This document shows positions 1 through 9,579 of a DNA stretch of 64,000 nucleotides, piece by piece (position 1 is the stretch's first letter; every line of letters begins with the position of its first letter). Source of the DNA: Acidobacteriota bacterium (GTDB lineage Bacteria; Actinomycetota; Acidimicrobiia; ATN3); assembly GCA_003577105.1 (NCBI GenBank), contig QEUQ01000006.1:1-64000 (forward strand), in the 5' to 3' direction. The notes below the pieces were generated by a model that was given only the letters and a program-made list of their open reading frames with translations, made no database searches and was not told the origin of the DNA. Made by a program: the position numbers and the translations under genes.

Positions 1-30
1 AGGCCAGGGGTTCGAGTCCCCTCTCCGGCT
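1..30 (+). tRNA. tRNA 3' end (truncated by window edge; possibly Thr)
   Basis: The first 30 bases are the 3' end of a tRNA. A 5-bp T-stem (AGGGG at 6-10, CCCCT at 18-22) encloses a canonical TTCGAGT T-loop. A 7-nt acceptor strand (CTCCGGC, 23-29) and a T discriminator (30) follow. The anticodon lies outside the window. The implied 5' acceptor strand GCCGGAG and the T discriminator fit actinobacterial tRNA-Thr or tRNA-Gly better than most, but the identity is not established. No CCA is encoded. Confidence 0.85.
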
Positions 31-544
31 TTGGGGTTCGTCCAGCATGGAACTCGTTCCACCCCGCTCAGTGCGATAGTTCGCTGCCCGTGTGGTCTAG
101 GGGCACCGCTCGCGGTCGTCACAGGTGCGCGGAAGTTGCAGACACATTGCGGGGTTACGGCAGAGTGACGTCGCTCGGGGTCCGGTCTTGAGCGTCGGGA
201 GGAAGCCGCCAGGCTGCTGCGAACCTGTGGGCGTGCCCTTCCTGGACGACGAGCGCGCGGCGTTCCACCTCCGCCTGATCAAGGACGTGATTGTCGATCG
301 AGGCAAGTACGGCGAGGTGGGGCGCAGTAAGGCGGTTCCACCCGTCGCCTCGACGGTGGTCACCGGAGACGTCCGGCTCTTCTCGCCTGCTGACGCCCAC
401 AACGAGGAGAGTGCTCGAGCGGCGGAAGCAATGGCGATCCGCATCGCGCGGGCGCATTCCACAGGTCGCTTCACGCTCGGCCAGAAGCGCGACGGGGCGC
501 CGTCTTTCGAGGTCGTGATCGCCGACTACGTACGCGCCGCTCTC
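31..544. other. Gene-poor stretch downstream of a tRNA
   Basis: I see no gene I can support here. Several overlapping reading frames on both strands stay open, as expected at high GC, but none has a recognisable domain or a convincing ribosome binding site. Its position between a tRNA 3' end and a decayed gene suggests a degraded insertion or an old recombination scar. The 12-mer AAGTTGCAGACA at 133-144 recurs at 865-876, on either side of the decayed gene. Confidence 0.4.
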
Positions 545-819
545 GACCGTCTGGCGGCCTTTTGGCCTGGGCGAATGCACGTCCTTCAGCTTCGGCAACG
601 CGGGACCAAGCAGCGGCCCACGGGCTCGGCGAGGAGGGCCGGTCCAAAGAAGAGGTCACCTCAACGGTCCACTATGTGCGCTTCAATCTGGATCCGACAC
701 AGCGCGACGCAATCATTGCCGGCGCAAGCTGTCGGCTCATCTCCGCGCATCCCGAATACAAGGCCGAAGCAGTACTCTCGCCTGAGTTGGTAGGCGAGCT
801 CGGCGAGGACCTTTCCTAA
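545..819 (+). pseudogene. Decayed DUF3501-family gene, C-terminal remnant
   Basis: From about 610 to the stop at 817-819 the frame reads like the C-terminal third of DUF3501 proteins: an EEVTSTVHYVRF-type segment, then a HPEYKAEAVL-like segment and a LGEDL end. The family is normally around 190-200 residues; only about 70 are in this frame. Just upstream, at roughly 555-600, a different frame gives GLGECTSFSFGNAG, which resembles the preceding family segment and implies a frameshift near 600-620. No N-terminal part or start signal is visible. DUF3501 function is not established. The assignment is from remembered family sequence, so moderate confidence. Confidence 0.5.
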
Positions 820-864
820 GCGCAGAAGTCCTGGCCTTACTGGGATTTACTGGGATTTCAGAAA

Positions 865-887
865 AAGTTGCAGACAAGCGCTTGAGC
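865..887 (+). promoter_or_regulatory. Candidate promoter region upstream of amt
   Basis: The only gene-free DNA before amt contains TTGCAG (868-873) about 17 nt before TGCTAA, and TTGAGC (882-887). Either could serve as a -35 element. No clear GlnR or AmtR box is visible. This is a weak call based on spacing alone. Confidence 0.2.
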
Positions 888-911
888 ATGTGCTAACCTC
901 TCGCACTCATA

Positions 912-948
912 CGGGCTCCCCGCCCGTGGTCGAGGCCTCCTCGAGGCC
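912..948 (+). other. Two short GC-rich hairpins in the amt leader
   Basis: Two adjacent inverted repeats precede amt: CGGGC-TCCCC-GCCCG (912-926) and GGCCTC-CTC-GAGGCC (934-948). Neither is followed by a T-run, so neither is a standard terminator. They lie 40-80 nt before the amt start and could structure the mRNA leader. Their function is unknown. Confidence 0.35.
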
Positions 949-990
949 GGGTCAACCGACACGGGATCACCTAAGGGGAGGTCGAGTCTG

Positions 991-2596
<1,606 letters not shown>

Positions 2597-2603
2597 GATC
2601 ACC

Positions 2604-2638
2604 AGCGAACGGGGTGTGTACTGCATGCCCCGTTCGCT
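2604..2638 (+). other. Perfect 11-bp hairpin between glnK and glnD
   Basis: AGCGAACGGGG (2604-2614) pairs perfectly with CCCCGTTCGCT (2628-2638) around a 13-nt loop, a few bases after the glnK stop. No T-run follows. It may be a processing or stabilising element, or a partial terminator that sets amt-glnK expression above glnD. Confidence 0.5.
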
Positions 2639-2696
2639 GCGCGTCTGAGAGGCAAAGAGCGGATAATTCGTATCCGCACTCGACCGAGGCTGAGCA

Positions 2697-5288
2697 ATGG
2701 AGCAAGACGGCGCAAGTCACACGTTGCGCGCACACGAGATTGCCGTCTCCCTACGCGAAGCGTGGGCCGGTCTAGCTCGCCCCGATGAGCTGAAAGGTCG
2801 AAGCGGGAACCAGCTTGCCTTTGAGCAGACCTCGATGACGGACGTCGCTCTCGCTTCCATCTTCGACGAGGCCCTGTCTCACACTCGAAAGAGGGGCTCC
2901 GCACTCGCGCTGATTGCACTCGGTGGCTACGGTCGGCGCGAGCTCTGCCCTCAATCTGACCTCGACGTTGTCATTGCTTATGAAGGGCGATGGAAAGGGC
3001 TGCAAGAGATAGCGTCAGCGGTTTGGTATCCGCTTTGGGATGCCGGGTTCAAGCTTGGACACGCGGTGCGGACCGTGCGCGAGACCGTGGCGGCGGCAGG
3101 CACCAAGCTCGACATGCTCACAGCCCATCTCGACGCTCGCCACATCGCCGGCGACCCGGAAATCGTGATCCGCCTTGGCGGCAAGGTTCGTGAACTCATT
3201 GAGAAGCGATCGAGGACCTTCACGGCAGACCTACTGAGCGATCGGAAGGGCCGGGTTCAGAGACCAGATAGGCAATGGGGAGCCCTGGAACCGGAACTGA
3301 AGCAAGGCGTGGGCGGTCTGCGCGACTTCCAGACGATTGGCTGGCTTGGGAGAGCCCTCAAGTGCGAGTCACTCGATGAGATGGCTGCGACTGGAATCCT
3401 GGCGCCAGAGGAGCCCGGGATTCTCGAGTCAGCGAAGAGCCGTCTTATCGCTGCCCGCTTTGCCTTGCACGCAACCGGTCAACACTCCGGCGACCGCCTC
3501 ACACTCGAACGCCAGGAAATCGTCGCCAATCTGCTCGGCGAGGAATCAGTAGCCTCGCTGATGTCCAAGATCCACCTGGCGATGCTCGACATTAGCCAGA
3601 TCTTGCGCACGGTGCGCCTTGCCGCGTGCCAGGAAGGCCCGACTATCACGTCGGGTGTTCCTCGTGACGTCGCCGCAGCGATCAAGCCGTTCGCCGACAT
3701 CGCCCTGACGGCCACCGATGAAGTGATTGACCAAGTCACCGGACTGGGGCTCACCGAATCAGATGGCGGCTGGATTTCCCCGCATGGGCGATCGCTCCTG
3801 CGCGAGTGGGCCGACGCAAACGTGGCGGCTGGCAAACCTCTCGAATGGTCAGGCGAGGCACGAGAATCCATGGCTGCCTTGCTCAGCGCCGGCGTCGGCG
3901 CCGGACCGGCTCTGGCTGCCATGGAATCAACGGGCGTGCTGAGCGCGGTCTTTCCCGAACTGAATGGCACCCGAGGTCTGACACATCACAACCCGTACCA
4001 CCGATCAACAGTCGATTCACACCAGTTCACCCTCATATCTCTCTGCAGAGAGGGGGATCCGGATACGCCGGGACCTGCAATCGCACATGACGCGCGCGTC
4101 GAGCTGGGCGATGACCTCGCATCTCACTTGGCCTTTCTGTATCACGACGCAGGCAAGGGGCAAGGTGGTGACCACTCCGAGGTGGGTGCCAAGCTGGTCG
4201 AAGAGGCGGCCCGGCGTGTCGGGCTGGCACCCGAAGAGGTGGCACGCGCAAGCAGGATCGTTCGGCACCACCTCCTTCTTCCTGATTTCGCGACACGAAG
4301 AGATCTCGCAGATCCCAATGTGGCCGCTGAAGTCGCTCGCCGCGCTGTAGATGCCCAGACCCTGCGAGCACTCTACGTACTGACCGTTGCCGACTCCCGA
4401 GCGACTGGCCCGAGCGCGTGGAGTGCATGGAAAGGTCGGCTTGTTCGAAGTCTTTACCTGGCTTCTCTCGAATGCATTGAGGGCGGAGCGGAAGCAGCCG
4501 TCAGGGCACTTGACTCAAGAATCGAAGCGTTGAGAGATCGATTCGGAGCCGAATCCGCGCATCCCGAAAGAGAAGAAGCGTTCAACGCCTTAATCACTGC
4601 AGCTCCTCGCTCCTTCCTGGCCTCGGCCGACATGGAGACCCTTGATGCGTGCCTGGCCCTGATCGAGACTCGCCCCGCCATCGACGAGATTCGGATGCGC
4701 ACGCGATCACTCGGTCGCGGCGTATACGAGATGGTGATCGCAACGCTGGACCGGCCCTGGCTCCTCAACCGGATTGCCGGAATTCTTACGCTCAACAACT
4801 TCTCGATTCTCGGAGCGGCTCTCATAACAACGGATGACGGAATCGCCGTCGATGTTCTTTCGGTAGAGCACAAGTACGAGACGGAAATCGAAGCGGCGCG
4901 GTGGGAGAAGCTCCGGCGAGAGACAGGCAAGGCGCTTCTTGGCCAGATTGCAGTCGGGCACCGATTGCAGCGAAGGCTGACTGGCACGTCGCGCCCCAAT
5001 GACACGGAGGATGGCGCCGACGGTCTGCGTCTAGTCATAGACAACGACGCATCATCGGAGTGCACCGTCATTGAATTGCACGCCAGAGATCAAGAGGGCT
5101 TCCTGTACGAGGCGACGCGAGTCTTGGCGGACTTGGGCTTGGACATCCACCTCGCGAAGATCGCCACGATGGGCAGAGATGTGGTCGACGTCTTCTACGT
5201 CAAAGATGCCCTCGGCCAAAAGATCTCCAACCCAGACCACCTCGCTGAGATAAGGGACAGCCTTGGTGAGCTGCGAGACGGCGGCTGA
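2697..5288 (+). CDS. glnD: [Protein-PII] uridylyltransferase / uridylyl-removing enzyme GlnD
   Basis: This 863-residue bifunctional enzyme modifies PII in response to glutamine. The nucleotidyltransferase domain shows the GGYGRREL..SDLD signature near residue 80. A GlnD linker domain follows, then an HD hydrolase domain with a FLYHDAGKG metal motif (about residues 475-490). Two C-terminal ACT domains lie at about 680-750 (VIATLDRPWLLNRIAGIL) and 785-855 (ELHARDQEGFLYEATRVL). The length and order match the family. In some Actinobacteria the same protein adenylylates PII; the sequence alone does not separate the two. It starts 100 bp after glnK, beyond a hairpin. Confidence 0.95.
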   Translation: MEQDGASHTLRAHEIAVSLREAWAGLARPDELKGRSGNQLAFEQTSMTDVALASIFDEALSHTRKRGSALALIALGGYGRRELCPQSDLDVVIAYEGRWKGLQEIASAVWYPLWDAGFKLGHAVRTVRETVAAAGTKLDMLTAHLDARHIAGDPEIVIRLGGKVRELIEKRSRTFTADLLSDRKGRVQRPDRQWGALEPELKQGVGGLRDFQTIGWLGRALKCESLDEMAATGILAPEEPGILESAKSRLIAARFALHATGQHSGDRLTLERQEIVANLLGEESVASLMSKIHLAMLDISQILRTVRLAACQEGPTITSGVPRDVAAAIKPFADIALTATDEVIDQVTGLGLTESDGGWISPHGRSLLREWADANVAAGKPLEWSGEARESMAALLSAGVGAGPALAAMESTGVLSAVFPELNGTRGLTHHNPYHRSTVDSHQFTLISLCREGDPDTPGPAIAHDARVELGDDLASHLAFLYHDAGKGQGGDHSEVGAKLVEEAARRVGLAPEEVARASRIVRHHLLLPDFATRRDLADPNVAAEVARRAVDAQTLRALYVLTVADSRATGPSAWSAWKGRLVRSLYLASLECIEGGAEAAVRALDSRIEALRDRFGAESAHPEREEAFNALITAAPRSFLASADMETLDACLALIETRPAIDEIRMRTRSLGRGVYEMVIATLDRPWLLNRIAGILTLNNFSILGAALITTDDGIAVDVLSVEHKYETEIEAARWEKLRRETGKALLGQIAVGHRLQRRLTGTSRPNDTEDGADGLRLVIDNDASSECTVIELHARDQEGFLYEATRVLADLGLDIHLAKIATMGRDVVDVFYVKDALGQKISNPDHLAEIRDSLGELRDGG

Positions 5289-5340
5289 AGCAGCGGCGCT
5301 GCCGGTAGTCTTCGGCGCAGGACAACCGGGAGGTGGAGCG

Positions 5341-5766
5341 ATGACAGATACGAGCAACCAGGAGCGGCGTGAAACTGTCAGGAAGCTCATGGTTCAGACG
5401 CCTTACATCGGCGGACTCGGCATTGAGATCGTGGACTGGTCTGAGAATTGGGCGAAGCTCCGGCTGCCATTTCACGAACGGCTCACCAATGACGGCCGGG
5501 TCTATCACGGCGGTGTCGTTGCTTCGCTCGTAGATACCGCAGGAGCAGCCGCCGCGTGGTCTGGTCACGATTTTTCCAAGGGCACCAAGGCATCAACCGT
5601 CTCGATGACAGTCAACTACCTCTCTGCCGCAGACCGAAGCGACCTCATGGCTGAGGCCCGGGCAATCAAGCGGGGCAAGGAGCTCATCTTTACGACAATT
5701 GAGGTGACGGATGTGAACGAGAAGCAGATCGCGAGCGCGGTCCTCACATACCGGATTGCGCTCTAG
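5341..5766 (+). CDS. PaaI-family hotdog thioesterase
   Basis: This is a 141-residue single hotdog-fold protein of the PaaI/YbgC type. The start is set at MTDTSNQERRE because GGGAGGTGG precedes it. The family signature is visible in the central helix: GRVYHGGVVASLVDTAGAAA, with the HGG and Asp expected at the acyl-CoA active site. The strand TKASTVSMTVNYLSAA is the usual second hotdog strand. These proteins hydrolyse acyl-CoA or aryl-CoA thioesters; the substrate here cannot be told. It follows glnD by 52 bp on the same strand, but nothing ties it to nitrogen control. Its 3' end overlaps the convergent AAC(3)-like gene by about 23 bp. Confidence 0.85.
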   Translation: MTDTSNQERRETVRKLMVQTPYIGGLGIEIVDWSENWAKLRLPFHERLTNDGRVYHGGVVASLVDTAGAAAAWSGHDFSKGTKASTVSMTVNYLSAADRSDLMAEARAIKRGKELIFTTIEVTDVNEKQIASAVLTYRIAL

Positions 5767-6628
5767 GTCGGGCTGCGTCGCAAGCGTGACAGGTACCCAC
5801 AGTGCACAGGAAATAGCCGGGTTCCGACATGAGCAGCTGCGCCGCCAGATCAACGCTGTCCCGAACTGAGATGCACATGGATCTGGCGCGCCCGACCCTG
5901 CCGTACGTGATGAGTCCGCGCTCGTGGAGCACTGGCTCGATTCTCCAGAAAGAGTTGCCGCAGTTCAACCGCGCCGTGTAGTCGGTCCAGCCGGAGGTGA
6001 GATGAACCCGCCCTCTGCGCTGCCAGGGAGTGTTGGCAAGTGCCTCGGCAACATGAAGAGTCGTGTCGCGATCGAGCTTCACCCCTATCAGTAGCGCCTT
6101 GCCACCAAGTGCATAGATCCGACCAACGGGGCTCTCTAGACCCTGCGGGTCGTCGAGGGACTGCGTCGCGGTGATGTATTCAGCAGCCGGACCTAGCGCC
6201 GCGATGCCGAGTGGCATCGGGCTGCGGCGGACCCCTGGCAATTGACGGAACGTCTCCGCGACCACCCCCATGCCCGTCGTCGGTGATGTACGCGGATCAA
6301 ACGGAGCAACTGCCGCGCGCATCCGCTCGACATCGGATAGCTCAGGAACCGGCCCGGAATAAAAGATCGGATCTTCGTGTCCGTAGCTGTGAGCTGGCAT
6401 GCAAATGGTGCCCTTCGACCCCACAGCCTTGCGCAGTGCCTTGATCAGAGCCTCAGGGCCACCTCTTACCTTGCCCACCTTGCGCAACGACGTGTGAGCA
6501 ATCACCACGTCGCCGGAATATACGCCAAGCGCGCGTATTCCGCGCGCCATCTTGCGGGAAGTGGCGGAACGGCCGTGACGACGCCTGAAGTCGTAGAGCT
6601 GGCCCCTAAGATTCGCCGCGCCAGTCAC
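5744..6628 (-). CDS. AAC(3)-family N-acetyltransferase fold protein
   Basis: This 294-residue protein belongs to the antibiotic N-acetyltransferase (AAC(3)) family. Signature stretches are VVIAHTSLRKVGKVRGG near the N-terminus (acetyl-CoA side), GTICMPAHSYG, FDPRTSPTTGMGVVAETFRQ and a late GRIYALGGKALLIGV strand. The family includes true 3-N-acetyltransferases for aminoglycosides and many chromosomal members with other, mostly unknown substrates, such as YokD-like proteins. Resistance cannot be concluded from fold membership. Its start overlaps the MFS gene stop by 4 bp, so the two are co-translated at the tail of the nuo run. Confidence 0.82.
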   Translation of the reverse strand: MTGAANLRGQLYDFRRRHGRSATSRKMARGIRALGVYSGDVVIAHTSLRKVGKVRGGPEALIKALRKAVGSKGTICMPAHSYGHEDPIFYSGPVPELSDVERMRAAVAPFDPRTSPTTGMGVVAETFRQLPGVRRSPMPLGIAALGPAAEYITATQSLDDPQGLESPVGRIYALGGKALLIGVKLDRDTTLHVAEALANTPWQRRGRVHLTSGWTDYTARLNCGNSFWRIEPVLHERGLITYGRVGRARSMCISVRDSVDLAAQLLMSEPGYFLCTVGTCHACDAARPRAQSGM

Positions 6629-8004
6629 TCCCCGGGCTGCTCCTGTGTGGTGGACCGTCTAAATCCCTGAGCAAAGGCGGAGTTCATTGCTTCCTTCAGG
6701 TCCTTGATGTCGGGGCGTCTGTGGCGCTCAGGAAGGTCGAGGCGGCGAAGAACCAATGACGATCCGGCAAAGCCAATTGCGGGAAAGACCCAAATCAGTC
6801 TGTAGTTGCTGAAGTAGTCAACCATCAACCCCGTCCCGTAGATCGTTATGAGCGAACCGAGCACCGTTCCGCTCGACCAAATGGCGGCCATTTCAGCGAG
6901 CATCTCCCGTGGAAAGAGAAGAACGACCACGGTTCCAAGGCTTACAGCCACCACGATTCCGGCAAACGCGCCGACGACACCGAGCGCCGATATCGTCACG
7001 ATATCGCTCGGAATTAAGGCTACTAAGCAAAGCACCGAACCCGATGCGGCACAGATCATGCCGGCGTAGTGGCGGTCGGCCTTCAATCCGACCCAAACCG
7101 CCGGGCCGGCAACCGCCGCAATCGCGACTCCTTGGAAAATCGCTGCAGCTGCCACGGTCTTGCCGCCCACACCGAGCACTTCGCCGGCATAGATCACATA
7201 CAAAGGGGGAATCCCCTGTGACCCGATGGCCGATATGGAGCCTGCCAGCATCAGGACCATGAGATTGCGATGTGAACGCATTTCCGCAAGCCGCTCGCGC
7301 AACGAATGCTCAGAAACTGCTTCTGCGTGAGCCGCTTGCATCTCAGCCGGCTCGATCATCATGAAGGCGAGCAGGATCCCTCCGGTTACGCACGCAATGC
7401 CCGCGACTACAAAGGTCAGTTCCTGATCCTGCTCCCACGTTCGATTGCTGAATCCCTGCATGACTGCGTTGGGGATCACCCCTGCCGCACCGATCGCCAC
7501 CCCCATCGCGGCCCATCGCTTCTGTCCGAATATCTCCGGCGTGACCGAAAATCTTGGGATCCGGTAAGCCGCCGCGCCAAGGGAGCCGGCGCTGGCAATT
7601 GCCACTAGAGGCCAGTATCCACCGGCTATAGGAACCGCCGCTATTGAGAGCCCCATAGAGATCAGGCCAACGACCATGAAGGGCTTTCTGCGCCCGTGAC
7701 GCGACTTCGTCTTGTCCGAGTGCCGGCCTATGAACGGATTGACCACGGGTTGGAAAAAGCGGTTGGCAGTCACGGCAAAGCTGATGGCCAGCGCCGAGGA
7801 GGTGTACCGGGCGACTATCACCGCGAGGAAACTGGTGCGAAGTGCCCCATACCCCACGCTCGCGGCCTGGGACCAGACCAGAGCCCAGAAGTTCCGCTTC
7901 TGAACGCGGTGCTCGAGCTCATCGACCTCGTGATCCTCGCCAGGGAGCAGCTCATCGACCTCGTGATCCTCGCCAGGGAGCAGCTCGCCGGTATCAGTCT
8001 CCAC
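6625..8004 (-). CDS. MFS transporter (GPH/SLC45-like)
   Basis: This 459-residue major facilitator protein has about 12 hydrophobic segments. The loop after the second segment reads GRHSDKTKSRHGRRKPFM, the motif A variant seen in GPH and SLC45-type sugar transporters (SDRTRSRFGRRRPF). The substrate is unknown. The cytoplasmic N-terminus carries an exact in-frame duplication, LLPGEDHEVDE twice, encoded by a 33-bp tandem repeat. The gene starts 28 bp after the nuoN stop and is translationally coupled to the AAC(3)-like gene, an export-plus-modification pairing. Co-transcription with nuo is possible, since no terminator is visible between them. Confidence 0.85.
   Translation of the reverse strand: METDTGELLPGEDHEVDELLPGEDHEVDELEHRVQKRNFWALVWSQAASVGYGALRTSFLAVIVARYTSSALAISFAVTANRFFQPVVNPFIGRHSDKTKSRHGRRKPFMVVGLISMGLSIAAVPIAGGYWPLVAIASAGSLGAAAYRIPRFSVTPEIFGQKRWAAMGVAIGAAGVIPNAVMQGFSNRTWEQDQELTFVVAGIACVTGGILLAFMMIEPAEMQAAHAEAVSEHSLRERLAEMRSHRNLMVLMLAGSISAIGSQGIPPLYVIYAGEVLGVGGKTVAAAAIFQGVAIAAVAGPAVWVGLKADRHYAGMICAASGSVLCLVALIPSDIVTISALGVVGAFAGIVVAVSLGTVVVLLFPREMLAEMAAIWSSGTVLGSLITIYGTGLMVDYFSNYRLIWVFPAIGFAGSSLVLRRLDLPERHRRPDIKDLKEAMNSAFAQGFRRSTTQEQPGE
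7918..7983 (-). repeat. 33-bp exact tandem duplication in MFS gene
   Basis: Two identical 33-bp units (7918-7950 and 7951-7983) stand head to tail in the 5' part of the MFS gene and encode two copies of an 11-residue acidic peptide. The repeat keeps the frame. Its exactness suggests a recent slippage duplication. Confidence 0.95.
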
Positions 8005-8031
8005 TCGGCGCTCCCTGCGTCGTCAACAGTT

Positions 8032-9579
8032 CTATAGCCCTGGCATCACCAGGTCGGCCCCCGCCAGGACCGACATAAGCGCCTGGGGAATGATTCCAAG
8101 CACGAGAGTGATCCCGATTGCCAGGCCCATCCCGAGTGAGGTGATCGGATCCGGCTCGTCGGAGTCCAGATCTTCGCCTTCCGGCTCGCGCACGAACATC
8201 ACGATGATCACTCGGAGATAGAAGTATGCCGCGATCACGCTTGCCACCGCTCCGCACAAGACGAGCCACCACAGCCCTGACTCCACGGCGGCCTGGAACA
8301 AGACGAACTTGGCTATGAATCCCGCCGTTGGAGGTATGCCGGCGAGCCCGAGCAAGAAGACGGTGAAAGCGGCCGCAAGCATCGGCCGGCGCCTCGCCAA
8401 TCCGGCGAAATCATCGATTCGTGTGAAGCCGTCACCCTTGCCGGATACGACCGAGACAATGGCGAATGCGCCAAAGATCATCGCGGCATAGGAAACCAGG
8501 TAGAAAAGGGATGCTGACGTGGCCGCCGGTGTCGCAGCTGCAACGCCGATCAGCAGATACCCGGCGTGCGCGATTGAGGAATACCCAAGTAGACGCTTGA
8601 TGTCAGATTGAACCAACGCCACCACCACTCCGACCGCCATGGTCGCGATCGAGAGTCCCGCAATTACTGGAAGCCAGCTCGGCCGGGCCGCGTGGAACGC
8701 AGAGACGTAGATCCGCAAGAGCGCCACGACCCCGGCTGCCTTCGCCCCGGAGGCGAGAAAGCCAACCACCTGTGAGGGTGCGCCTTGATAAACATCGGGC
8801 ACCCACATGTGAAATGGAACCGCTCCGACCTTAAAACCAAGCCCCACCAGGATCAGAGCCATGGACGCAACGAAGATCCAAGGGATTGACCCGCGCCCCA
8901 AGAAATCGGCAATTGACGTGAGATTCGTGGATCCCGCAGTTCCATAAGCCAACGCCACTCCGTACAGGAAGAAGGCCGACGCAAAGGCTCCAAGCAAGAA
9001 GTACTTGAGGGCTGATTCTTGGGGCCGAGGCAGATCGCGGGCGAAGGCCGCCAGCACATAGAAAGCCAAAGAAAAGAGTTCGAGAGCTAGGAATGTGAGG
9101 ATCAGGTCCGATGATGCAGCCATGAGCATCATGCCCGCGGCAGCCAGGACGACGAGCGCAGGGTACTCCTCACGCATGATGCGCTCACGGCGCAGCCCCG
9201 GCACACCAAGCAGGATCGCAAAGGCAGCTATGCCAAGAAAAAGGACCTTCGAAAAGACCGCAAATCCGTCAACTGCGAGGATTCCGGAAACGGCCGTTCC
9301 GGCCGCGCCATCGGCCAGGCGCTGCCACAAGATTCCCGTCGCAATGAGAGACGCGCAAATGGCGAGAATCCCCGTAGCAACGGACGCCATCATTCGATAG
9401 CGACGAGGCACGAACCCCTTCTTGAGAAGGATCGCCAGCGCCCCCAAGACCAAGATCGCCTCGGGTGCGATTGCCACGTAGTCAATCTCAGGCGCCCTGA
9501 TGACTCCCTCAGCGCTTGGCGTTGCTGCGGCGACCAAGCTCGCCGACGCCACCTGCAATGTGTTGATGATCCGGATCAT
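8032..9579 (-). CDS. nuoN: NADH-quinone oxidoreductase subunit N
   Basis: This 515-residue antiporter-like membrane subunit of complex I is last in the nuo operon. It has about 14 hydrophobic segments. Family motifs include YFLLGAFASAFFLYG, the lysine-bearing LGFKVGAVPFHMWVPDVYQGAPSQV stretch (positions about 240-265, with the proton-channel Lys), and SDIKRLLGYSSIAHAGY. It moves protons through the membrane arm. Its start overlaps the nuoM stop by 4 bp. Confidence 0.97.
   Translation of the reverse strand: MIRIINTLQVASASLVAAATPSAEGVIRAPEIDYVAIAPEAILVLGALAILLKKGFVPRRYRMMASVATGILAICASLIATGILWQRLADGAAGTAVSGILAVDGFAVFSKVLFLGIAAFAILLGVPGLRRERIMREEYPALVVLAAAGMMLMAASSDLILTFLALELFSLAFYVLAAFARDLPRPQESALKYFLLGAFASAFFLYGVALAYGTAGSTNLTSIADFLGRGSIPWIFVASMALILVGLGFKVGAVPFHMWVPDVYQGAPSQVVGFLASGAKAAGVVALLRIYVSAFHAARPSWLPVIAGLSIATMAVGVVVALVQSDIKRLLGYSSIAHAGYLLIGVAAATPAATSASLFYLVSYAAMIFGAFAIVSVVSGKGDGFTRIDDFAGLARRRPMLAAAFTVFLLGLAGIPPTAGFIAKFVLFQAAVESGLWWLVLCGAVASVIAAYFYLRVIIVMFVREPEGEDLDSDEPDPITSLGMGLAIGITLVLGIIPQALMSVLAGADLVMPGL

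Noticed and set aside
90-165. Second tRNA-like start (GCCCGTGTGGTCTAGGGGC) after the tRNA end
   Set aside because: No matching acceptor 3' strand or T-arm is found in the following 80 bases.
155-598. Open frames on both strands in the gene-poor region
   Set aside because: No domain, no ribosome site, and frames overlap each other; typical of high-GC non-coding DNA.
5744-6628. Call as an aminoglycoside resistance gene
   Set aside because: Fold membership is clear, but many chromosomal members do not act on aminoglycosides and nothing here shows mobility.
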